The notes beneath the pieces were generated by a model that was given only the letters and a program-made list of their open reading frames with translations, did not search any database and was not told where the DNA came from. From Rhizocola hellebori (GTDB lineage Bacteria; Actinomycetota; Actinomycetes; Mycobacteriales; Micromonosporaceae): DNA of 64,000 bases. Within the stretch, counting starts at the first letter, position 1; every line of letters starts with the position of its first letter. The stretch lies in assembly GCF_016862955.1 (NCBI RefSeq), contig NZ_BONY01000031.1:44166-108165 (forward strand), read 5' to 3'. A program made the position numbers and the translations under genes. This document shows positions 8,674 to 17,339 of the stretch, one piece after another.

Positions 8674-9185
8674 GCTGTCTCCAAAGTCATTGATAGCTCA
8701 GGACATATGACACGGAGCCGGTCCAGGGTCCGGTGCGTCTGGCTGCGGACTGTGCCGACCGAGCAGCCGAGGATTTCGGCCACCTGGGCTTCCGGAAGAT
8801 CCTCGTAGTAGCGAAGCACGATCACTGCTCGCTGCTTGGGCGTGAGCTGCCGCAGCGCCTTGGCCACCGAGAGGCGAATTGAGCTGTCCCCGGCGACATC
8901 GGCGATGCTGGATAGCTCCGGCGGCTCGGCGGTGATGTACTCCCGCCCGTGCCGTGCCCTTCGCCACCAGCTGACCTGCTGGTGGTAAAGGATTTTCCGG
9001 ACATATCCGTCCGGTGAGCCCGATCGCTGCAGGCGTGTCCACCGCGTGGCCAACTTGGTTAGCGCAGCCTGCAACAGGTCCTCGGCATCCTCGCGATGTC
9101 CGGTGAGCAGAAGCGCGGTGCGAAAAAGGGCACCCTGCCGCATCTGCACGTACTCCCGGAACTCCCGCTCGGCCACCTCGTCCAT
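8670..9185 (-). CDS. SigE-family ECF RNA polymerase sigma factor
   Basis: 171 aa, with region 2 near the N-terminus (FRTALLLTGHREDAEDLLQAALTKLATRW) and region 4 at the end (LTPKQRAVIVLRYYEDLPEAQVAEILGCSVGTVRSQTHRTLDRLR). The SWWRR spacer is typical of the SigE/SigM actinobacterial group. The ATG at 9185 is chosen because GGGAGG lies 6 bases upstream; an upstream in-frame GTG at 9215 has no such site. It is coupled to the membrane protein gene downstream. The stimulus is unknown. Confidence 0.88.
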   Translation of the reverse strand: MDEVAEREFREYVQMRQGALFRTALLLTGHREDAEDLLQAALTKLATRWTRLQRSGSPDGYVRKILYHQQVSWWRRARHGREYITAEPPELSSIADVAGDSSIRLSVAKALRQLTPKQRAVIVLRYYEDLPEAQVAEILGCSVGTVRSQTHRTLDRLRVICPELSMTLETA

Positions 9186-9313
9186 CCGGTACCTCCCTCG
9201 TGTCACCTCTAACACGAGGCTGGAGGCTCCGGACTATGCCAGGCTCCGCAATGTCGTAGGAAGCGGGTATGAAGTGGGCTGGAAGACCTCACCCGAAATG
9301 AAAGGATGAAGGT

Positions 9314-10429
9314 ATGAGCGGTGTAAGGGTTCTTGTCGGCACGCGCAAAGGCGCGTTCATTCTGACCTCGGACGGCAAGCGCAGCGACTGGAAGGTCGAC
9401 GGGCCGCATTTCGCCGGATGGGAGATTTACCATCTCAACGGCTCGCCCGCCAACCCCGATCGGCTCTACGCGTCGCAGTCGGGCGGATGGTTCGGGCAGG
9501 TGATCCAGCGCTCCGACGATGGCGGCGCCAACTGGACGACAGTCGGCAACGACTTCGCCTACCAAGGCGATGTCGGCGACCACCTGTGGTACGACGGCAC
9601 CCCGCGGCCCTGGGAGTTCAAGCGGATCTGGCATCTGGAGCCCTCGCGCGACGACCCGGACACGGTCTACGCCGGGGCTGAAGACGCCGCGCTCTACCTG
9701 TCCCAGGACGCCGGTCAAACCTGGAAAGAGCTCACCGCGCTGCGCCAGCACCAGACCGGCCCGACCTGGCAACCCGGCGCGGGTGGGCTCTGCCTGCACA
9801 CGATCATCCTCGATCCGGTGCACAAGGACCGCATCTATGTGGCCATCTCCGCGGCGGGAGCGTTTCGCAGCGACGACGCCGGGGCGTCCTGGCTGCCCAT
9901 CAACAAAGGCCTGCGCTCGGGCGAGATCCCGGACGACGACGCGGAAACCGGCCACTGCGTGCACCACATCACGCAGCATCCGTCCCGGCCCGACACCCTG
10001 TTCATGCAGAAGCACTGGGACGTCATGCGCACCGACGACGCCGGTGGAAACTGGCGAGAGGTCAGCGGCGACCTGCCCTCCGACTTCGGCTTCCCGATCG
10101 CTGTGCACGCCCACGAGCCGGAGACCGTCTACGTGATTCCGATCAAGAGCGACTCCCAGCATTTTCCGCCGGAGGGCAAGCTGCGCGTCTACCGCAGCCG
10201 CACCGGCGGCGACAAGTGGGAGCCGCTGACCAAGGGCCTGCCGCAGGAAGACTGTTACGTCAACGTCTATCGCGACGCGATGGCCGTGGACACGCTCGAC
10301 GAATGCGGCATCTACTTCGGCACCACCGGCGGTCAGGTCTACCATTCCGCCGACGGCGGCGACAGCTGGGCGCCGATCGTGCGGGATCTGCCGGCGGTGC
10401 TTTCCGTCGAGGTGCAGGTGTTGCCGTGA
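9314..10429 (+). CDS. BNR/WD40-like repeat protein (sialidase-fold, VPS10-like)
   Basis: A 371-aa beta-propeller with repeated S-x-D-x-G-x-x-W boxes: [55 protein letters not shown]. It starts [14 protein letters not shown] without signal peptide, so it is probably cytosolic. The sialidase catalytic Arg triad and Tyr are not evident, so glycosidase activity should not be assumed. Its stop overlaps the GTG start of a MoaD-fold gene by 4 bp, a pairing I recall from other bacterial genomes; the link between the two is unknown. Confidence 0.75.
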   Translation: MSGVRVLVGTRKGAFILTSDGKRSDWKVDGPHFAGWEIYHLNGSPANPDRLYASQSGGWFGQVIQRSDDGGANWTTVGNDFAYQGDVGDHLWYDGTPRPWEFKRIWHLEPSRDDPDTVYAGAEDAALYLSQDAGQTWKELTALRQHQTGPTWQPGAGGLCLHTIILDPVHKDRIYVAISAAGAFRSDDAGASWLPINKGLRSGEIPDDDAETGHCVHHITQHPSRPDTLFMQKHWDVMRTDDAGGNWREVSGDLPSDFGFPIAVHAHEPETVYVIPIKSDSQHFPPEGKLRVYRSRTGGDKWEPLTKGLPQEDCYVNVYRDAMAVDTLDECGIYFGTTGGQVYHSADGGDSWAPIVRDLPAVLSVEVQVLP

Positions 10430-10731
10430 TCCGGGTGGTCCTGCCCGCCCACCTGAAGAACCTGGCCCACGTGAGCGGGGAGGTTCAGGTTCAGGTCGAC
10501 GACTCGGCCGGGCCGGTGACGCAGCACATGGTGCTCAAAGCGCTCGAGACTCAGTACCCGATGCTGCTGGGCACCATCCGCGATCGCCACACCGGCCAGC
10601 GGCGGGCGTTCGTGCGTTTTTACGCTTGCGAGCAGGATCTCTCCAACGAATCCCCAGAGACGCCGCTGCCCGACAGGGTGGTCAGCGGGCAGGAGCCGTT
10701 CATCATTCTCGGGGCGATGGCGGGCGGCTGA
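10426..10731 (+). CDS. MoaD/ThiS-like ubiquitin-fold protein with C-terminal Gly-Gly
   Basis: 101 aa from a GTG overlapping the previous stop. It begins with the beta-strand pattern [15 protein letters not shown] and ends [11 protein letters not shown], the exposed di-glycine that MoaD, ThiS and related sulfur carriers use for adenylation. No ThiF/MoeB-type E1 is nearby, so an activating enzyme would have to come from elsewhere. Possible role: sulfur carrier or protein modifier linked to the propeller protein upstream. Confidence 0.75.
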   Translation: MIRVVLPAHLKNLAHVSGEVQVQVDDSAGPVTQHMVLKALETQYPMLLGTIRDRHTGQRRAFVRFYACEQDLSNESPETPLPDRVVSGQEPFIILGAMAGG

Positions 10732-10792
10732 CCAACTCCGCGATAACTGGGCATTTACTGGTCAGGCAGTAGGGAGTACGCTTCAGTCAGCT

Positions 10793-10826
10793 CGCCCGGA
10801 GGGTTCCCCCCGTGATCTTCCGGGCG
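10793..10826 (+). terminator. hairpin terminator
   Basis: An 8-bp perfect stem CGCCCGGA / TCCGGGCG with an 18-base loop, 61 bp past the MoaD-like stop and followed by GGGCTTTCT. It separates this gene from the convergent gene at 10845. Confidence 0.5.
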
Positions 10827-10844
10827 GGCTTTCTCATGCCGCCA

Positions 10845-11999
10845 TCACACCGAAAAACGCAAGTAGGCCGCACCCGGCCCGAGGGCATCCCCGTTGCCCA
10901 GCACCAGATATGTGGCCTCAGCCGGGATAGGCACCAGCAGCTGCCGCTGTTCGCCGGTGCGCACCTGCACGGCGACAAGGTTGGTTCCCGGCGGCCCTCC
11001 AATCTCCACGATGATCGTGTCGGTGACCACGTCCCAGCCCACGGCCCGAGCGCTGACCGCCAACGGCACTTTGAGCTGGATCGGCCCGCGCACAAGGGAG
11101 TCGCCCACCAGCCGGGAGATGGCGAAGGCGTGCCGGCCGTTGATGTCGGCCTGCACCACCACGCTGTTGTCCCGCACCAGCTGGTGCCGCCAGGGGTAGA
11201 CCGGCCCGGTACGGGCGGGCACGGCGGTGAAATCCGACAGCGTGCCGGTGTCGGGATCCATTGCGGCATAGAGGAGCTGGGCAGGCCCCGGGTCGGGCTG
11301 CCCGGTGAACAGGCGCGCCGCGAACATGGAGATCAGCAGGCGCGATCCTTGCCACGACAGCGAGGTGGCCTCGGTCTCCCGCGTCTGTTGAATTTGGACC
11401 ACCGACAGGCGCAGGGAGTCGATGTCCACCACCGCGTAGCGCCGGAAGACGGCTCGGCCCGCGACGGGCTGCGCCCACAGCGGCACGGCAATCCGTTCCC
11501 CGTCATAGGAGATGCTCACCGAGCTGTACTCGGTGGCTTGGGGCAGGTCGACCCAGTCCGGCTCGGCATCCCCCGTCGTTGGTGCGATGCCGAGCCGGCC
11601 CGTCCCGGTGAGCACGACCGCGGTCCTGAGGTCGGCGGAAACGGCGACTGCGGTGGTGCCCTGCGGCGCGCGGAAGTACTGGCCGGTCTCGGGATTGAGC
11701 ACCTGCCAGGCGCCGCCGGAGCCGGCGAAGGCGGTCAGCACATGGGTTGGCAGACTCGGCGGGGAAGGGGTCACCTCCGCCGGTGTCGAGGTCGGCGGCT
11801 CGGGCCGGGCACCGTTGCGGGCCCACCAGGCCGGCACCAGCATGACCAGGACAGCGATGCAGGCGGCTACCGCGCTGACCCGCCTGCGCTTGCGGCGCTC
11901 GCGCACCCGGCGGATGGCAGCGTCGCCGAGCAGCACCGGCCGAGCCCGGTCGGCCAGATCGGTCAGCGACCGCCGGACCTCATCGGTCAGGTCGATCAT
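10845..11999 (-). CDS. membrane-anchored protein with beta-propeller-like outer domain, sigma factor partner
   Basis: 384 aa. A cytosolic N-terminus of about 40 residues with a basic RRVRERRKRRR patch precedes one membrane segment (about 43-58). A Pro/Thr linker leads to a long extracellular domain with repeated beta-strand blocks (VAVSADLRTAVVLT, SVSISYDGERIAVPLW, TSLSWQGSRLLISMF) that suggests a propeller. The ATG sits in the stop of the sigma gene (ATGA). Same layout as 7855-9185, so the window carries two such sigma/membrane pairs of different outer-domain type. Confidence 0.6.
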   Translation of the reverse strand: MIDLTDEVRRSLTDLADRARPVLLGDAAIRRVRERRKRRRVSAVAACIAVLVMLVPAWWARNGARPEPPTSTPAEVTPSPPSLPTHVLTAFAGSGGAWQVLNPETGQYFRAPQGTTAVAVSADLRTAVVLTGTGRLGIAPTTGDAEPDWVDLPQATEYSSVSISYDGERIAVPLWAQPVAGRAVFRRYAVVDIDSLRLSVVQIQQTRETEATSLSWQGSRLLISMFAARLFTGQPDPGPAQLLYAAMDPDTGTLSDFTAVPARTGPVYPWRHQLVRDNSVVVQADINGRHAFAISRLVGDSLVRGPIQLKVPLAVSARAVGWDVVTDTIIVEIGGPPGTNLVAVQVRTGEQRQLLVPIPAEATYLVLGNGDALGPGAAYLRFSV

Positions 12000-12505
12000 T
12001 CGGCCACCTCCTTGGCTTTCGTCTCCATGAGCCAGCCACAGGCCGAACGCAACTGGGCCAAGGCTCGGGAGGACTGACTGCTCACGGTCTTCACCGAACA
12101 CCCGAGCAACTCGGCTACCTGCTGTTCGCTGAGATCTTCGAGGTAGCGCAACACCAGCACGGCCCGCTGCCGGGGCGGCAGGCCGCCCAGCGCGGCATGA
12201 AGCGCCCGCCTCAGCAGCACCTGCGCGGCCGAGTCGACATCGGACAGCTCGGGCAGCACCGCCATGGGCACTTCCCGCCGCCGCCACTTTCGCCACCACG
12301 AGACATACTCGTGGTACATCACGCGTTTGGTGTAGCCGGCCGGGTCGGTCAACCGGTGCCATCGCACGTAGACGCGTTCCAGCGCCACCTGGAGCAGGTC
12401 CTCGGCAGCGTGCTGCTGCCCGGTCAGCGCGAAGGCGACGCGGAACAGTGCGGGCGTCGATTGCGCGACAAAGGTTTTGAAGTCGCGCTCGGTTGCCGAG
12501 TCCAC
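11996..12505 (-). CDS. SigE-family ECF RNA polymerase sigma factor
   Basis: 169 aa with region 2 (TPALFRVAFALTGQQHAAEDLLQVALERVYVRWH) and region 4 (LPPRQRAVLVLRYLEDLSEQQVAELLGCSVKTVSSQSSRALAQLR). A GTG at 12505 is chosen since GGAGG is 5 bases before it; an ATG at 12520 in the same frame is the alternative. Region 2 and the YVSWWRKWRRR spacer place it in the SigE actinobacterial group. Coupled to the membrane protein downstream. Confidence 0.85.
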   Translation of the reverse strand: MDSATERDFKTFVAQSTPALFRVAFALTGQQHAAEDLLQVALERVYVRWHRLTDPAGYTKRVMYHEYVSWWRKWRRREVPMAVLPELSDVDSAAQVLLRRALHAALGGLPPRQRAVLVLRYLEDLSEQQVAELLGCSVKTVSSQSSRALAQLRSACGWLMETKAKEVAE

Positions 12506-12632
12506 ATGCACCTCCACCATCAAGACGCGCGGACGGAGCCGAACCCTGCATTCGTGATCGAAATGTGACCTGTGGTCATCCGGGGAGGGCGTCGGAAAGA
12601 CGACGTGGGCGCATACCAGATTCTGAACAGCG

Positions 12633-12660
12633 TTGAACGCCATTGCGCACCCCTTAAACT
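12633..12660 (+). promoter_or_regulatory. possible housekeeping promoter for the SARP-type regulator
   Basis: TTGAAC and TAAACT are separated by 16 bases, about 32 bases before the ATG at 12692. The fit to the -35/-10 consensus is reasonable for a region that is otherwise GC-rich, but untested. Confidence 0.35.
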
Positions 12661-12691
12661 GACAACCGCAGATATATCAATGGGGAGTGCG

Positions 12692-15600
12692 ATGGCCAAA
12701 GGCGAGACACTGGCCGACCTTGCTCGGATGTTGCGCCAGCTCAAGCGGCGCGATGCTCGGCGCAGGGGCGGTGCGGAGCTGAGCTATCGCGCCCTGGCCG
12801 CCAAGACCGGCTGGTCGGCCGGGATCATCGCGCACTACTTCACCGGCAAGACCCTGCCCCCGACGGATCGCTTCGACGCCTTGGTGCGCCTGCTGGGCGC
12901 GTCGCCGGTGGAGCAGGGCAGGCTGGCCACGATGCGCGACCACATCGATGAAGACCGTCGTCAGCGGTCCTCGGGCGGCGCGGAAACCGTCCGTCTTCTC
13001 GGCCCGATCGAGGTCATCGGGCCGCACGGCCCCGCCAATCTCGTCGGCGCCCGCCAGCGGACACTGATCGGGCTGCTCGGGCTTCGGGTGGGCGTTCCGG
13101 TGTCGCATGTGAATCTGGCCGATGCGCTGTGGGGCGATCAGTTGCCGCGCACCGCCATGCGTTCCCTCTACTCCCACGTGGCCAGGGTCCGGCAGGCGCT
13201 CGACGACTGTGGCCTGCCGGGCGTGCTGGTGACCCGCGATTCCGGCTATGTGCTTGAGCTGCGACCCACCGAGGTGGACGCGGTGCGCTTCGAGGAACGG
13301 GTGGCTCAGGGCAGGCGGGTCCTGGCGGCAGGGGCTGCCGCCGAGGCCGTCACCCACCTGCTCGACGGCCTGGCGCTGTGGCGGGGGAAGGCATTGGAGG
13401 ATGGCGAGCCCTCCGGCTGGGCGGCCACCGAGGTGGATCGCCTCGCCCACGCCCGCCTCAACGCACTGGAGGATCTCTGGGACGCCCGGTTGCGCCTCGG
13501 CGAACAGGAGAGCGCGATCACCGAGATCGAGCGCTTGCTGGCCGCCCATCCGGCCCGCGAGCGGCTGGTCAGCCTGCTGATGCTGGCCCTGTGCCGGTCG
13601 GGCCGGCACGCGAGCGCGATCGAGGCCTACCAACGGTTGCGGGCTCATCTGGCCGACCAGCTGGGGGTGGAGCCGAGCCCGCAGTTGCAGCGCCTGAACG
13701 TGGCGGTGCTGCGCCGCGATCCCGAGCTGGAGATGGATGGCCCCACCGCGGCCGTGCGCAAACCGGCGCAGCTTCCGGCCCGGGCCGGTCATTTCACCGG
13801 CCGGGCCACCGAGACGTCCACATTGGACGAGATGCTGGCGGCCACCAGCCGGCTGGCGGTGATTTCGGGCCCGGGTGGGATGGGCAAGACCGCGCTCGCC
13901 GTGCACTGGGCTCACCAGGTCATCGACCGTTTCCCGGACGGCCAGCTCTTCCTCGATCTGGGCGGGCACGACCCGGCCACCGCGATGCCGGTCAACGAAG
14001 CCCTCGCCCACGTTCTGGGCAGCCTCGGTGTCAACAGCGACCGGCTGCCGGCCGGCGCCACGGCCCAGCTTGGGCACTACCGTTCGGCCCTGCACGAAAG
14101 GCGGATGCTGATCCTGCTCGACAACGCCGGATCGATGGAGCAGATCGCGCCGCTGGTGCCGCCGGACTCGGCGAGCCTGCTGATCGTCACCAGCCGTCAC
14201 CAGCTGGCGGGCCTTGCCCTGGACCACGATGTGACCACCATCCACCTCGACATGCTCACCCACGATGACGCCTCGACCCTGCTGCGGCGGGTGCTCGGGC
14301 GCAGCCGCGTGGAGCGGGAACAGGCCAGCGCCGACCAGCTGGTCGACCTCTGCGGCCGGATGCCGCTCGCCCTGCGCATCGCCGCCGCCAAGCTTGCCGC
14401 CAGGGCGATGCGGCCGCTGGCCGAGCTGGTTGACGACCTGACCGGCGACGACCGCCTGGGCGCGCTGACCGTCCCGGGGGACTCGCGCAGTGTGCGGGCC
14501 ATCTTCGCCACCGCCTACCAATCGTTGAGTCCGTTGGCCGCCAAGCTTTTCCGTCGCCTGAGCAGCCATCCCGGCTCGAGCTTCACGGCTTACCTGGCCG
14601 CCGCCGTGGTCGAGGACCAGGTCGACGATGCGCTCGACGAGCTGGCCGCCGCTCACCTCGTGTCCGAAGTGGACTGTGGCCGGTACCGCTTCCACGACCT
14701 GATCCGGCTCTACGCGATCGAATGCGCGAGCGCCGATGAGCGATCAGAATCAAATTCGTTAATCTTTATGTGGTACCTGGCAATGGCTGAAACGACCAAT
14801 CAGAAGCTGGAACCCGCCCGGGACAGGGTGAAAGTCGCCTGGGCCAGCCCCGCCCCGGACATGCCGTTCCTGGCCGACGCCGACGCGGTGCTCTCCTTCC
14901 TGGACGCCGAGCGGCCCAACCTGCTCCCGGTCGTTCGCGGGGCCGCCCAGCACGGCCATCCCGAGATCACCTGGCAGTCGGCCTACCTGCTCGCGGGCTA
15001 CTTCACCCGCCGGGGCTACTGGTCTGACTACACCGAGATCTGCCGGGAGGGTCTGGCCGCCGCGCTGCGGCTGGATGATCCGATCGCGGAGCGTCTGATG
15101 CGCAGCGGCCTGGGCGTGGCACACAACGTCATGCACCGGCACGCCGAAGCGCTTGAACAGCTGACCCGCGCCCTGCACCTGATGCGGGCCGGCGGCGACC
15201 AGCGCGGGCAGGGCATGGCGCTGAACAACATCGCCCATGCCCATGCCCAGCTGGGCCGGCTCGACGAGGCGGTCGCCGCTTTCGAGCAGGCGCTGCAGCT
15301 GCACACCGCCGACCGCCACCTGCCCGGCATCACCTTGGCACTCAACAACATCGCCGACATCTACACGCAGATGGGCGACTCGGAACGCGCTTTCGCCCAT
15401 CTCGACCGGGCACTGAGCATCGCCCGTGAGATCGCCGACGACCATCTGGAAGGCGCTGTCCTGCAGAACATCGGCGAAACCAGCCTGGCCATCGGCGACG
15501 AAGACCGGGCGCTGCACCATTTCCGGCTGGCCCTGGACATCCGGCGGCGGATCGGGGAGAAGGGGCGTGAGGCCGAGACGTGTAACGCCATCGGCCTCAT

Positions 15601-15727
15601 CCACCTCTCCCGCGGAGACCACGCCAGCGCGCTGGACGCCTTCGGCCGGGCGCTCGCGCTGAGCCGCGAGATCAACGACCGCAACCTGGAGTCCGCCACC
15701 CTGGCCAACATGTCGGGTCTTGGCTAG
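12692..15727 (+). CDS. large AfsR/SARP-type regulator with N-terminal XRE helix-turn-helix, NB-ARC and TPRs
   Basis: 1011 aa. The ATG at 12692 follows GGGGAG by 4 bases. Order of parts: XRE-type HTH (about 10-75, LSYRALAAKTGWSAGIIAHYFTGKTLPP), OmpR-like DNA-binding domain (100-190), bacterial activation domain BTAD (200-345, ending LGVEPSPQLQRLNVAVL), an NB-ARC ATPase with Walker A GPGGMGKTA (about 393) and Walker B RMLILLDNA, a winged-helix stretch and then C-terminal TPRs (LNNIAHAHAQLGRLDEAV, LNNIADIYTQMGD, IGLIHLSRGDHASA). STAND regulators of this type often control secondary metabolism; no biosynthetic cluster is adjacent. Two DNA-binding domains in one chain is the odd feature. Confidence 0.85.
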   Translation: MAKGETLADLARMLRQLKRRDARRRGGAELSYRALAAKTGWSAGIIAHYFTGKTLPPTDRFDALVRLLGASPVEQGRLATMRDHIDEDRRQRSSGGAETVRLLGPIEVIGPHGPANLVGARQRTLIGLLGLRVGVPVSHVNLADALWGDQLPRTAMRSLYSHVARVRQALDDCGLPGVLVTRDSGYVLELRPTEVDAVRFEERVAQGRRVLAAGAAAEAVTHLLDGLALWRGKALEDGEPSGWAATEVDRLAHARLNALEDLWDARLRLGEQESAITEIERLLAAHPARERLVSLLMLALCRSGRHASAIEAYQRLRAHLADQLGVEPSPQLQRLNVAVLRRDPELEMDGPTAAVRKPAQLPARAGHFTGRATETSTLDEMLAATSRLAVISGPGGMGKTALAVHWAHQVIDRFPDGQLFLDLGGHDPATAMPVNEALAHVLGSLGVNSDRLPAGATAQLGHYRSALHERRMLILLDNAGSMEQIAPLVPPDSASLLIVTSRHQLAGLALDHDVTTIHLDMLTHDDASTLLRRVLGRSRVEREQASADQLVDLCGRMPLALRIAAAKLAARAMRPLAELVDDLTGDDRLGALTVPGDSRSVRAIFATAYQSLSPLAAKLFRRLSSHPGSSFTAYLAAAVVEDQVDDALDELAAAHLVSEVDCGRYRFHDLIRLYAIECASADERSESNSLIFMWYLAMAETTNQKLEPARDRVKVAWASPAPDMPFLADADAVLSFLDAERPNLLPVVRGAAQHGHPEITWQSAYLLAGYFTRRGYWSDYTEICREGLAAALRLDDPIAERLMRSGLGVAHNVMHRHAEALEQLTRALHLMRAGGDQRGQGMALNNIAHAHAQLGRLDEAVAAFEQALQLHTADRHLPGITLALNNIADIYTQMGDSERAFAHLDRALSIAREIADDHLEGAVLQNIGETSLAIGDEDRALHHFRLALDIRRRIGEKGREAETCNAIGLIHLSRGDHASALDAFGRALALSREINDRNLESATLANMSGLG

Positions 15728-16621
15728 TTAAGGCAGCACGGTGATCTGAGCGTCGCCCTGGATGACCGAGCCACCGCCGGTGTAGTTGGAGATGTGGACG
15801 TTGAAATGCCCGCCCGCCACGAAGGCGTGGGGGAGCACCCTCACCTCGACGAACACCCCAGTCGTCCAGGCCGGAATCGTCACGACGCGGTGCACCGCCA
15901 CGTAGTCCAGGCCCTCATGGAGATCGCCGTCCGAGGTGTCGAACTGGATCGTCTCGTTGGTGGCGTTGGGGGTGTTGAGCACGATCGGCGACAGCAGGAA
16001 AGCGATGTGCCCGGGCTCGATGGTGCAGGTGGCCCAGGACGGGGCCGGGGCGGGCTGGGGGCCGGGCGACAGCGACAGGCCGGGCGCCTGCATCCGGTTG
16101 AGTGAAGGCGCGGAACCGTTGGAGCCCAAGCAGATCTGGCTGTCGGTGGTGGCTTGATGCCGCCCGCTGTCGTTGTCGAAGATCCGGCCCTGGCCGGCCC
16201 CGGCGACCACGCGGACCCCGGCGCTCGGCTCGACGAGGGTGACCTTGAAGTCCTCGAGCGGGGCCTCGATGAGCCGGTCGTCCACGATGGTCGCGGTGAT
16301 CCTGCGGCTCGAGGTGTCACCCGCGGCCCAGGCCAGCTGGCCGTCGGCCAGCGCGAAATCACCGGGCGCCGGTTGCCGCTTGGCCGAGCCATCGGTGACC
16401 ACATAGGACACACTTCCCGCTGCCGGGCACGATCCGGTGTTCACGACGAAGGTCAGGTTGCCGGCCGCCTCGGAGACCGTCACCTGCGGATCGATCGCGA
16501 CCGACCGCTGGCACGAGGCGGCGGCGCCCGGCAGGTCACCGGTACCCAACGCGGCCACCGCGGCGCTCAGACCGGCCAGACTCGCGACAAACAGGCGCAG
16601 CATCTTAGATTTCATCGTCAT
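15728..16621 (-). CDS. secreted Calx-beta-like domain protein
   Basis: About 297 aa with an N-terminal signal (MLRLFVASLAGLSAAVAALG). Two Calx-beta-like modules follow: about 33-140 (VTVSEAAGNLTFVV, ITATIVDDRLIEAPLEDFKVTL, GRIFDND) and about 170-297 (FDTSDGDLHEGLDYVAVHRVVTIPAW, FNVHISNY). Start is uncertain between ATGs at 16621 and 16615. Probably an extracellular calcium-binding or structural protein; ends 1 bp from the convergent SARP gene. Confidence 0.6.
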   Translation of the reverse strand: MTMKSKMLRLFVASLAGLSAAVAALGTGDLPGAAASCQRSVAIDPQVTVSEAAGNLTFVVNTGSCPAAGSVSYVVTDGSAKRQPAPGDFALADGQLAWAAGDTSSRRITATIVDDRLIEAPLEDFKVTLVEPSAGVRVVAGAGQGRIFDNDSGRHQATTDSQICLGSNGSAPSLNRMQAPGLSLSPGPQPAPAPSWATCTIEPGHIAFLLSPIVLNTPNATNETIQFDTSDGDLHEGLDYVAVHRVVTIPAWTTGVFVEVRVLPHAFVAGGHFNVHISNYTGGGSVIQGDAQITVLP

Positions 16622-16673
16622 GCGGGCATCATCGGGCATCCAGGTTGTGGCGAGCTTGTGGCGGGCGGAGCCG

Positions 16674-17339
16674 TCAGCGCAGCGGGCCGTTGCGCAGGTA
16701 GGTGAGCACCGCCAGCACCCGCCGATTGGTGTCCTGACTGGGCGCAAGATCGAGCTTGGTGAGGATGTTGCCGACGTGTTTGCCGATCGCGGCCTCGGTG
16801 ATGTGAAGCTGCGCCGCCATCGCCGCGTTGGAGTGGCCCTCGGCGAGCAGCACCAGCACTTCGCGCTCACGCGGCGAGAGCGAGGCCAGCGGGTCACGCG
16901 GGCGGCGCAGCAGGTGCCGGATCACGTCAGGGTCGATGGCGGTGCCTCCCTCGACCACCTCGCGCAGTGTCTTGACGAATTCGGCGATGTCGGCGACCCG
17001 GTCCTTGAGCAGGTAACCGACCCGGCGGCCATCGCCGCTGTCGAGCAACGCCGCGGCGTATTCCGCTTGCAGGTATTGGCTCAGCACCACGACCGCGACA
17101 TGGGGGCGTTCCGTTCGTACCGCGACAGCCGCGCGCAGACCGTCGTCGCGGCGGTGCGGTGGCATCCGGATATCGGTCACGACCAGGTCCGGCTCATGCA
17201 GATCGACGGCCTCCAGCAGCTCGGGCGCTGAGCCGACGGCCGCGACGACCTCGAAGCCGAACCTGGCGAGCAGGCCGACCAGTCCCTCGCGCAGCAGGAC
17301 CTCGTCCTCGGCGAGCACCACTCGGGTCAGCGGGGGCAC
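16674..17339 (-). CDS. NarL/LuxR-family response regulator
   Basis: 221 aa: receiver domain (acidic pair Glu11/Asp12, phospho-acceptor Asp56 in DLVVTDIRMPP, YLLKDRV lysine) and a C-terminal LuxR HTH (LSPREREVLVLLAEGHSNAAMAAQLHITEAAIGKHVGNILTKL). It overlaps the end of the kinase gene by 13 bp, so the two form a two-component pair. No target is evident. Confidence 0.92.
   Translation of the reverse strand: MPPLTRVVLAEDEVLLREGLVGLLARFGFEVVAAVGSAPELLEAVDLHEPDLVVTDIRMPPHRRDDGLRAAVAVRTERPHVAVVVLSQYLQAEYAAALLDSGDGRRVGYLLKDRVADIAEFVKTLREVVEGGTAIDPDVIRHLLRRPRDPLASLSPREREVLVLLAEGHSNAAMAAQLHITEAAIGKHVGNILTKLDLAPSQDTNRRVLAVLTYLRNGPLR

Noticed and set aside
9314..10429. Calling the BNR-repeat protein a sialidase
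   Set aside because: Asp boxes only indicate the fold; catalytic Arg, Tyr and Glu positions were not recognisable and there is no signal peptide.
10845..12551. A 568-aa minus-strand fusion covering sigma factor and membrane protein
   Set aside because: The upper part is an out-of-frame shadow of the sigma factor; the membrane protein begins at 11999 with a coupled ATG.
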